This document shows, in pieces, positions 6,946 through 11,620 of a stretch of DNA of 11,620 nucleotides. The stretch lies in NCBI GenBank assembly GCA_026990045.1, contig JALSIK010000345.1:1-11620 (forward strand). The letters are read 5' to 3'. A model generated the notes under the pieces. It saw nothing but the letters and a program-made list of their open reading frames with translations, was not told the origin of the DNA and did no database searches. Source of the stretch: Chromatiales bacterium (GTDB lineage: Bacteria; Pseudomonadota; Gammaproteobacteria; CAMYNG01). Within the stretch, counting starts at the first letter, position 1. Each line of letters opens with the position of its first letter. Both the position numbers and the translations under genes were made by a program.

Positions 6946-7533
6946 GTGAAGCTGATCCTGGCCTCCACCTCTCCCTACCGGCGCGAGCTGCTCGCGCGCC
7001 TGGGCCTGCCGTTCGAGACCGCCTCGCCGGGCGTGGACGAATCACCCCGCCCCGGCGAAACCCCGCAGCAGCTGGTGGAGCGGCTGGCCTGCGCCAAGGC
7101 CGGGGCGGTGGCCGCGGCCGAGCCCGGGGCCCTGGTCATCGGCTCGGACCAGGTGGCGGTGTGCGAAGGCCGGGTGCTGGGCAAGCCCGGCGGTCACGCC
7201 GCCGCGGTGGAGCAGCTGCGCAACGCCGCCGGCCGCACGGTGACGTTCTACACCGGCTTGTGCCTGGTCAACACCGCGCGCGGCACGCAACGGCAGTGCG
7301 TGGAGCCGTTCTGGGTGGTGTTCCGCGAGCTCACCGACGAACAGATCGAGAACTACCTCGAACGCGAGCGGCCCTACGACTGCGCCGGCAGCTTCAAGTC
7401 GGAAGGACTGGGCATCGCCCTGTTCCGGCGCATGGAAGGCCACGACCCCAGCGCCCTCATGGGCCTGCCCCTCATCCGCCTGGTGGCCATGCTGGAAGCC
7501 GAGGGCGTGGACGTGCTCGGCGGGCGGTTGTAG
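6946..7533 (+). CDS. yceF: Maf/YceF family nucleotide pyrophosphatase (m7GTP type)
   Basis: Maf proteins hydrolyse modified or non-canonical nucleotides to monophosphates, cleaning the nucleotide pool. The 195-residue protein opens KLILASTSPYRRELL, has the catalytic-site block VIGSDQVA (Asp68) and GKPG (79-82), and then TVTFYTGL and YDCAGSFKSEGLGI. The last block and the end GLPLIRLVAML match the YceF subgroup, whose E. coli member prefers m7GTP, better than the dTTP/UTP subgroup. The GTG start at 6946 is 4 nt after the pycB stop; it directly gives the conserved N-terminus, so the gene is probably cotranscribed with pycAB. In related genomes maf sits next to yceD, so here it is separated from its usual neighbour by the pyc pair. 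Confidence 0.93.
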   Translation: MKLILASTSPYRRELLARLGLPFETASPGVDESPRPGETPQQLVERLACAKAGAVAAAEPGALVIGSDQVAVCEGRVLGKPGGHAAAVEQLRNAAGRTVTFYTGLCLVNTARGTQRQCVEPFWVVFRELTDEQIENYLERERPYDCAGSFKSEGLGIALFRRMEGHDPSALMGLPLIRLVAMLEAEGVDVLGGRL

Positions 7534-7544
7534 CAACCGGTCCG

Positions 7545-7610
7545 TTCGCGCCGAGGGCGGAGCTCCTGCGGGTTGAACAGTTTGCTGTAGGAGCGGCCCC
7601 TGGCCGCGAA
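7545..7610. repeat. REPIN-like inverted pair of REP elements, left of the transposase gene
   Basis: A REP-like element on the minus strand (7569-7545, GCAGGAGC...GGCGCGAA) and one on the plus strand (7587-7610, GTAGGAGCGGCC...GGCCGCGAA) face each other across 17 nt containing GGTTGAACA. The plus-strand element folds as GCGGCC-CCT-GGCCGC; the other has CGCC-GAG-GGCG. It begins 11 nt after the maf stop, so it may also protect or terminate the pycAB-maf mRNA. A sister copy lies at 8150-8215. Confidence 0.85.
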
Positions 7611-7691
7611 CCCCGGTACCAAGGTCTTTCTCCTGACCCTTATTCGGTGGCAAAATGTTTCAATCCCGCATGCACAAGGAAGTGTACAACC

Positions 7692-8138
7692 ATGCGTTAC
7701 CACGGCTGCCATCTTCGGCGCGGGCGCTTCTCCCAGCCCGACCAGTGTTACCTGATCACGACCGTTACAGCCAACCGCCAGCAGCTGTTCACAGACCTGT
7801 ATGCCGGGCGCTGGGTCGTACGCGCGATTGCTGGAGAACAAACACGGGCTGATACCCTGTGTTACGTGGTCATGCCGGACCACCTTCACTGGTTGTTCAC
7901 ATTGCGCGAAGGCACGCTTTCCGCTGTCGTTCGCAATGTGAAATCGATTTCAGCACACCATATCAACAAGATGACAGGACATTCCGGCCCGGTGTGGCAA
8001 CGTGGCTTTCATGACCATGCCGTGCGCCGGGAAGAAGATTTACGCTCGTTGGCCAGATACGTAATCGCCAACCCATTGCGCGCAGGTCTCGTACAATCTG
8101 TTCGAGAATATGCGTTGTGGGATGCGGCGTGGCTGTAA
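7692..8138 (+). CDS. REP-associated tyrosine transposase (RAYT, Y1/HUH superfamily)
   Basis: RAYTs are single-domain relatives of IS200/IS605 TnpA that nick and move REP/REPIN sequences and are usually single-copy, domesticated genes. The 148-residue protein contains the HUH motif MPDHLHWLF (His64, His66), the conserved VWQRGFHDHAVR block (101-112) and the catalytic tyrosine in ARYVIANPLRAGLV (Tyr123). ATG 7692 is chosen because AAGGA lies about 10 nt upstream and the protein then begins MRYHGCHLRRGRFSQPD, typical of the family; the frame is open further upstream but that part overlaps maf and is not family-like. Inverted REP pairs flank both sides. A 60-base sample (7861-7920) is about 55% GC against 75% in maf, pointing to different ancestry. 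The gene appears intact. Confidence 0.92.
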   Translation: MRYHGCHLRRGRFSQPDQCYLITTVTANRQQLFTDLYAGRWVVRAIAGEQTRADTLCYVVMPDHLHWLFTLREGTLSAVVRNVKSISAHHINKMTGHSGPVWQRGFHDHAVRREEDLRSLARYVIANPLRAGLVQSVREYALWDAAWL

Positions 8139-8149
8139 CATTGAACGCT

Positions 8150-8229
8150 TTCGCGCCGAAGGCGGCGCTCCTACAGGTTGAACAACACGGCGTAGGAGCG
8201 GCCCCCGGCCGCGAACCCCCGGCCGCGAA
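8150..8229. repeat. REPIN-like inverted pair of REP elements, right of the transposase gene, with a duplicated tail
   Basis: The minus-strand REP (8174-8150, GTAGGAGC...GGCGCGAA, stem CGCC-GAA-GGCG) and plus-strand REP (8192-8215, GTAGGAGCGGCC...GGCCGCGAA) are again separated by 17 nt containing GGTTGAACA. It is clearly the same unit, in the same orientation, as 7545-7610. The terminal GGCCGCGAACCC is repeated once with a 14-bp period (8207 and 8221). It lies 12 nt after the transposase stop. Confidence 0.87.
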
Positions 8230-8260
8230 CCCTTGGCTGCCCGTCGCGCCTGTCGCCACG

Positions 8261-8282
8261 GGCGGTCATTTCAATGACCGCC
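8261..8282. terminator. Perfect palindromic stem-loop spanning the sppA stop codon
   Basis: GGCGGTCATT (8261-8270) and AATGACCGCC (8273-8282) are perfect inverted arms around TC. The structure contains the sppA stop codon. Neither strand shows a clear T-run after the stem, so it is not a classical intrinsic terminator. It could protect the 3' end of the sppA mRNA or help separate convergent transcription from the transposase gene. Confidence 0.5.
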
Positions 8283-9255
8283 CTTCCAGGCCCAGGCCGC
8301 GGGCGATGACCTGCGCGGCGCCGGCGCCGAGACGTTCGGCGAAGCGGTCGAGGAAACTGGGCCGCGGGGTGTAGTCCACGATGTGCTCGGCGCCGATGAG
8401 CTTGCGCGCCACCCAGCTCGAGCTGCCCAGGCCGTCCACCAGGCCCAGCTCGACGCTCTGCTCGCCGGACCAGACGAGGCCGGAGAAGATCTTCTTCTCG
8501 TCGCCCTTGAGGCGGTCGCCGCGCCCTTGCTTCACCGCCTCGACGAACTGGCGGTAGGTGGTCTCCAGCACCTGCTTGAAGTGGGCCACCTCCTCCGGGT
8601 CCTCGGGCGAGAAGGGATCGAGGAAGCCCTTGTGCTCGCCGGCGGTGTAGAGGCGGCGCTCGATGCCCAGCTTCTTCATCGCCTCCACGAAGCCGAAGCC
8701 GTTGGAGAGTACGCCGATGGACCCCACCAGCGAGGCCTTGTCGGCATAGATCTCCTGTGCCGCCACCGCCACGTAGTAGCCGCCCGAGGCGCAGATGTCG
8801 GTGACCACCGCGTACACCGGCTTGTCCGGGTACTTCTCGCGCAGGCGCCGGATCTCGTCGTTGATGTAGCCGGCCTGCACCGGGCTGCCGCCGGGGCTGT
8901 TGATGCGCACGATGACCCCGGCGGCGTTCTCGTTCTCGAACGCCGCGCGCAGCCCGCTGATGACGAGGTCGGCGCTGGCCGGGGCGTCGTCGGCGATGAC
9001 GCCCTTGATCTCCACCAGCGCGGTGTGGCGCCCGGCCAGGCCGGGGGCCATGGCCCCCTCGCGCGGGGCGTAGAGGAGCACCAGCAACAGGAACAGGTAG
9101 GCGAAGGTGAGCACCTTGAAGAAGATGCCCCAGCGCCGCGCCCGGCGCTGCTCGTTGAGGGCGGCGAAGGCCAGGCGGGTGAGGGTCTCGCGCTCCCAGC
9201 TCTCGGCCGGTTGCGCCGGCGGCTGCCCGCCGCCCCGGGGTTGCTCGTCGTTCAT
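8266..9255 (-). CDS. sppA: Signal peptide peptidase SppA, short (36K) type, S49 family
   Basis: This is a membrane-bound serine protease that degrades leftover signal peptides. The 329-residue protein has a polar N-terminus (1-42), one hydrophobic segment (about 43-63, KVLTFAYLFLLLVLLY) that anchors the catalytic domain on the periplasmic side, and a single S49 domain. The nucleophile is Ser157 in DICASGGYYVA. The general-base lysine is probably Lys209 in AGEHKGFLDPF, by analogy with the Ser-Lys dyad of the Bacillus enzyme. INSPGGSP and LVGSIGVL are also conserved. The ATG at 9255 lacks a strong Shine-Dalgarno sequence. It follows the HAD phosphatase gene by 56 nt and has its own promoter in that gap. 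Confidence 0.94.
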   Translation of the reverse strand: MNDEQPRGGGQPPAQPAESWERETLTRLAFAALNEQRRARRWGIFFKVLTFAYLFLLLVLLYAPREGAMAPGLAGRHTALVEIKGVIADDAPASADLVISGLRAAFENENAAGVIVRINSPGGSPVQAGYINDEIRRLREKYPDKPVYAVVTDICASGGYYVAVAAQEIYADKASLVGSIGVLSNGFGFVEAMKKLGIERRLYTAGEHKGFLDPFSPEDPEEVAHFKQVLETTYRQFVEAVKQGRGDRLKGDEKKIFSGLVWSGEQSVELGLVDGLGSSSWVARKLIGAEHIVDYTPRPSFLDRFAERLGAGAAQVIARGLGLEGRSLK

Positions 9256-9287
9256 GGTGGGCCCGTTCCGTGCTGCTCGATGCGGGG

Positions 9288-9315
9288 ATTATATACGGGC
9301 CCGGCCGGGTGTCAG
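9288..9315 (-). promoter_or_regulatory. sigma70 promoter of sppA
   Basis: On the minus strand, CTGACA (9315-9310, five of six) is followed after 16 nt by a perfect TATAAT (9293-9288). The -35 contains the stop codon of the HAD phosphatase gene (9314-9312). The inferred start near 9281 gives a leader of about 26 nt. sppA can thus be expressed independently of rluC. Confidence 0.75.
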
Positions 9316-9992
9316 GAGACGGCGACCACGGGATCCGCCAGCCAGCGGTCCAGGGCATGGAGGTCCGGCACCAGGGCCAGCGGGCGGTGGCGGCGCAGGC
9401 GCTCGGTGTCGTGCACGCCGTGGGTCACGGCCACCGCGGCCACCCCGGCGGCGCGGGCCATCTCCAGGTCGTAGTCGGTGTCGCCCACCATGAGGGCCTG
9501 CTCCGGGGCCACCGCCAGCTCGTCCAGGATCTCGTGCAGCATCCGGGGCGAGGGCTTGGAGGCGGTCTCGTCGGCGCAGCGGCTGGCATGGAGGTAGCGG
9601 CCCAGGCCGGTTTCGGCCAGCACCCGGTCCAGCCCGCGGCGCGCCTTGCCGGTGGCCACCGCCAGCAGGCGGCCGCCCGCGTGCAGCCGCGCCAGCAGCT
9701 CGCGGGCGCCGGGAAACAGCCGGCTGGGGGTGGGGTTGCGGTGCAGGAACTCCTCGCGGTAGGCCGCGGCCAGCCGGGCCCGGGTGGCGGCCCCGGCCTC
9801 CGGGTACAGGCGGGCGAAGGCGCCGTCGAGGCTGAGGCCGATGACCTCGCGCAGGCGCTCCGCCGGCAGCGCGGGCAGGCCCGCCGCCTCCGCCGCCCGG
9901 CGCAGGCAGTCCACGATGCGGGCCTCGGAATCCATGAGGGTCCCGTCCCAGTCGAACACGATCAGCCGAAATCGGTCCTGCACGTCTCGCAT
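9312..9992 (-). CDS. HAD-superfamily phosphatase (phosphoglycolate phosphatase-like, Gph/PGP family)
   Basis: A cytosolic phosphohydrolase of 226 residues with all HAD motifs: motif I DWDGTLMDSE (nucleophile Asp14 and acid/base Asp16), motif II ATGKAR (Thr114), motif III lysine SKPSP (Lys146) and motif IV GDTDYDLEMA (Asp171 and Asp175). The alpha-helical cap between motifs I and II (about 25-90) is of the Gph/beta-phosphoglucomutase class. The substrate cannot be read from sequence. The same kind of gene lies between rluC and sppA in Pseudomonas. The ATG at 9992 lies inside rluC (31-nt overlap); an in-frame GTG three codons later would still leave motif I intact. Confidence 0.9.
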   Translation of the reverse strand: MRDVQDRFRLIVFDWDGTLMDSEARIVDCLRRAAEAAGLPALPAERLREVIGLSLDGAFARLYPEAGAATRARLAAAYREEFLHRNPTPSRLFPGARELLARLHAGGRLLAVATGKARRGLDRVLAETGLGRYLHASRCADETASKPSPRMLHEILDELAVAPEQALMVGDTDYDLEMARAAGVAAVAVTHGVHDTERLRRHRPLALVPDLHALDRWLADPVVAVS

Positions 9993-10927
9993 CCCAGTCG
10001 TTCCAGCACGGCCAGCAGGTCCGCCGGCAGCGGCGCCGCCACCTGGAGATGGGGGCCGCCGCCGGGCATTTCCAGCGCCAGCGACCAGGCGTGGAGAAAC
10101 AGCCGCCGCAGCCCCGCCCCGCGCAGGGCCCGGTTGAAGCCAGCGTCGCCGTAGCGCTCGTCGCCGGCCAGGGGATGGCTGGCGTGGGCGGCATGGACCC
10201 GGATCTGGTGGGTGCGGCCGGTGAGCAGCCGCACCTCCACCAGGGTCACGTCCGCTCCCGTCCAGCGGGCGGTGAACTCGGTCTGCGCCGCCTTGCCGGT
10301 CTCGCTCACCCGCACCACCCGCTCGCCCGAGGCCAGCACGTTCTTGCGCAGGGGCACGTCCACCCGGTGGGGCCCGCCCGGCCACGCGCCCCGCACCAGG
10401 GCCAGGTAGCGCTTGTCCACCCGGCCCTCGCGCAGGAGCCCGTGCAGGGCCCGCAGGGCGGAGCGCCGCTTGGCCACCAGCAGGCAGCCGGAGGTGTCCC
10501 GGTCCAGGCGGTGAACCAGCTCCAGGCCGGGGGCCTTGGGCCGCAGCGCGCGCAGGGCCTCGATGACGCCGAAGCTCAGGCCGGACCCCCCGTGCACCGC
10601 CACCCCGGCGGGCTTGTCCAGCACCAGCAGGCGCTCGTCCTCGTACAGGACCGCCCGTTCCAGCCGCTCCAGCAAGGCGGCCGGGGGGCGCAGGGTGCCC
10701 GCCTCGCGCCGGCGCACCGGCGGCAGGCGCAGGCGGTCGCCGGCCTGGAGCCGGTAGTGGGGCTTGATGCGGCCCCGGTTGACCCGGACCTCGCCCCGGC
10801 GCAGGATGCGGTAGACGTGGGACCGGGGGACGCCCTTGAGCCGGGCCAGGAGGAAGTTGTCCACCCGCTGCCCGGCCTGGTCCTCGGTAATCTCGAGGAT
10901 TTGCACGCCTTTTCCGGTGTTTTCCAT
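9962..10927 (-). CDS. rluC: 23S rRNA pseudouridine(955/2504/2580) synthase RluC
   Basis: RluC isomerises three uridines of 23S rRNA. The 321-residue protein has an N-terminal S4 RNA-binding domain (about 18-80, QRVDNFLLARLKGVPRSHVYR) and an RluA-type catalytic domain. Catalytic Asp142 lies in VHRLDRDTSG; other signatures are LVLDKPAGVAVHGGSGLSFG, RYLALVRG and LLTGRTHQIRVH. The match to E. coli RluC is close throughout. The ATG at 10927 (MENTGKG) is the only start that agrees with the family; the open frame extends upstream into the intergenic region without similarity. The gene is divergent from rne, its usual neighbour. The 3' end overlaps the HAD phosphatase start by 31 nt, suggesting coupling. 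Confidence 0.95.
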   Translation of the reverse strand: MENTGKGVQILEITEDQAGQRVDNFLLARLKGVPRSHVYRILRRGEVRVNRGRIKPHYRLQAGDRLRLPPVRRREAGTLRPPAALLERLERAVLYEDERLLVLDKPAGVAVHGGSGLSFGVIEALRALRPKAPGLELVHRLDRDTSGCLLVAKRRSALRALHGLLREGRVDKRYLALVRGAWPGGPHRVDVPLRKNVLASGERVVRVSETGKAAQTEFTARWTGADVTLVEVRLLTGRTHQIRVHAAHASHPLAGDERYGDAGFNRALRGAGLRRLFLHAWSLALEMPGGGPHLQVAAPLPADLLAVLERLGCETCRTDFG

Positions 10928-10963
10928 GCCGTTGACCGCTTGTTCCCGCCCTGTTCCCACCGA

Positions 10964-10992
10964 TTGCCCCGCCGGGGCAACATTGATATAGT
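10964..10992 (+). promoter_or_regulatory. Putative rne promoter with a palindrome over its -35
   Basis: TTGCCC (10964-10969) and TATAGT (10987-10992) are separated by 17 nt, giving four and five consensus matches. The -35 is the left half of a perfect inverted repeat, TTGCCCC-GCC-GGGGCAA (10964-10980), that could act as an operator or, in the rluC mRNA, as a hairpin. The inferred start near 10999 would make a leader of about 320 nt. The same A/T-rich spot (ACTATATCAAT on the minus strand) may also serve rluC, but I could not find a convincing -35 for that direction. Confidence 0.55.
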
Positions 10993-10998
10993 GCGCGC

Positions 10999-11317
10999 AA
11001 GTCTCGGATTTTTCGAGGCCGCGTGAAAACGCGCGTAATTTGACTGGTTTCGGGCCCGGGTGCAAGGCGCGCGGGCTCCATGGAACACTGGCTGGTCGCC
11101 GGTGGCAGGGCCAAAGGACCCGGGCCGGCGGCTGTAAATGGAATCACTGCGCTCCCATGCCCGTGCTGAGTAGGCATGGCGGGCGGTTCGTCGATCACAC
11201 CGTTTTACGAGGCGCTGCGCCGGCCGAAGCGCACGCGTGCTGCGTTGGACGGTCGGGCGACCCCGCAGACCCCACTCCCACGGGTCGTGGTTGAGCGCCT
11301 CAGCACAAGGTTTACAC
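10999..11317 (+). promoter_or_regulatory. Long structured 5' leader of rne
   Basis: The 390-bp gap between rluC and rne holds no gene I can support. If transcription starts near 10999, the rne leader is about 320 nt, similar to the long autoregulatory rne leader of E. coli (about 360 nt), through which RNase E controls its own mRNA. Local stems visible in the plus strand: CTCGGA/TTCGAG (11003-11017), CGCG/CGCG around TGAAAA (11020-11033), GCACGCGTGC (11231-11240), GGTCG/CGACC (11251-11262), CCACG-GGT-CGTGG (11278-11290) and TGAG-CGC-CTCA (11292-11302). The last two lie directly before the ribosome binding site AAGG (11307-11310). Confidence 0.5.
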
Positions 11318-11620
11318 ATGAAAAGAATGCTCTTTAACGCAACTCAGCGTGAAGAGTTGCGTGTCGCACTCGTCGACGGCCAGACCCTCTACGACCTGGA
11401 CATCGAGACCACCCAGCGGGAATCGAAGAAGTCCAACATCTACAAGGGCCGCATCACCCGCATCGAACCCAGCCTCGAGGCCGCCTTCGTCGATTACGGC
11501 GCCGAGCGCCACGGCTTCCTGCCGCTCAAGGAGGTGGCCCGTTCCTGCTTCAAGGAAGGGGCGCCGGCCTCGGGCCGGGTGAGCATCAAGGAGGCCCTGG
11601 CCGAGGGCCAGGAGCTGGTG
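11318..11620 (+). CDS. rne: Ribonuclease E, N-terminal fragment (cut by window end)
   Basis: RNase E is the essential endonuclease of mRNA decay and rRNA/tRNA processing and the scaffold of the degradosome at the inner membrane. The 101 visible codons begin MKRMLFNATQREELRVALVDGQ and continue YDLDIE, KKSNIYKGRITRIEPSLEAAFVDYGAERHGFLPLKE, almost identical to E. coli RNase E; the second part is the beginning of the S1 RNA-binding domain. Its paralogue RNase G lacks this exact start. The ATG at 11318 has AAGG seven bases upstream. Whether the C-terminal scaffold is present cannot be seen. Confidence 0.95.
   Translation, partial: MKRMLFNATQREELRVALVDGQTLYDLDIETTQRESKKSNIYKGRITRIEPSLEAAFVDYGAERHGFLPLKEVARSCFKEGAPASGRVSIKEALAEGQELV

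Noticed and set aside
5037..6968. Long open frames antisense (643 codons) and in another plus frame (580 codons) over pycB
   Set aside because: They are high-GC shadows with biased, low-complexity composition (Gly/His/Val or Arg/Gly/Pro); the pycB frame carries all conserved motifs.
7161..7691. Upstream extension of the RAYT frame over maf
   Set aside because: The extension is the shifted-frame shadow of maf (Arg/Pro/Gly-rich) and then crosses the REPIN; family similarity starts at 7692, which has a good Shine-Dalgarno sequence.
7620..7691. A dedicated promoter for the RAYT gene
   Set aside because: CAAAAT at 7651 has no -35 at proper spacing; nothing convincing was found.
10928..11065. N-terminal extension of RluC to an ATG at 11065
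   Set aside because: It would cross the putative rne promoter and palindrome, and E. coli RluC alignment begins close to the 10927 start.
11040..11068. TTGACT at 11040 as an alternative rne -35
   Set aside because: The position 17 nt downstream reads CAAGGC, with no acceptable -10 at 16-18 nt spacing.
1..11620. tRNA or rRNA genes
   Set aside because: No stretch showed a recognisable tRNA cloverleaf (such as a GGTTCGAATCC-type T arm) or rRNA sequence.

Overview
The window is GC-rich chromosomal DNA from a gammaproteobacterium. The protein sequences and the gene neighbourhood (rne / rluC / HAD phosphatase / sppA / maf / yceD / rpmF / plsX / fabH / fabD) match the fatty-acid and RNase E region known from Pseudomonas, with a simpler version in E. 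coli. A Chromatiales-like or other sulfur-oxidiser-type host is possible, but the sequence alone does not fix the lineage.

Layout, left to right. Positions 1-3530, minus strand: an operon read yceD, rpmF, plsX, fabH, fabD, running off the left edge. It starts from a near-consensus sigma70 promoter (3540-3568) that sits almost on top of the yceD start codon. A 10-bp stem-loop separates rpmF from plsX, and a patch of heptamer-based repeats separates fabH from fabD. fabD looks frameshifted by a short deletion right at the window edge. Positions 3621-7533, plus strand: a divergent operon of two-subunit pyruvate carboxylase (pycA biotin carboxylase, pycB carboxyltransferase plus biotin carrier), with the nucleotide pyrophosphatase maf/yceF as third gene. 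In the reference order known to me, maf lies directly beside yceD, so the pyc pair is an insertion into a conserved block.

Positions 7545-8230: a RAYT (REP-associated tyrosine transposase) gene flanked on both sides by inverted pairs of REP-like sequences. Its base composition is less GC-rich than its neighbours. Positions 8266-10927, minus strand: rluC (23S rRNA pseudouridine synthase), a HAD-family phosphatase overlapping it by 31 nt, and sppA (membrane signal-peptide peptidase) with its own promoter. Positions 10964-11620, plus strand: a putative promoter, a long structured leader of about 320 nt, and the first 101 codons of rne (RNase E).

Functionally, the window joins phospholipid and fatty-acid initiation (plsX, fabH, fabD), ribosome and rRNA biology (rpmF, yceD, rluC, rne), anaplerotic oxaloacetate supply (pycAB), and house-cleaning (maf, HAD phosphatase, sppA). 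I found no evidence for a new multi-gene defence or biosynthetic system. The points worth a second look are the fabD lesion, the heptamer repeats, the pycAB insertion, the RAYT/REPIN element and the RNA-level regulatory structures.
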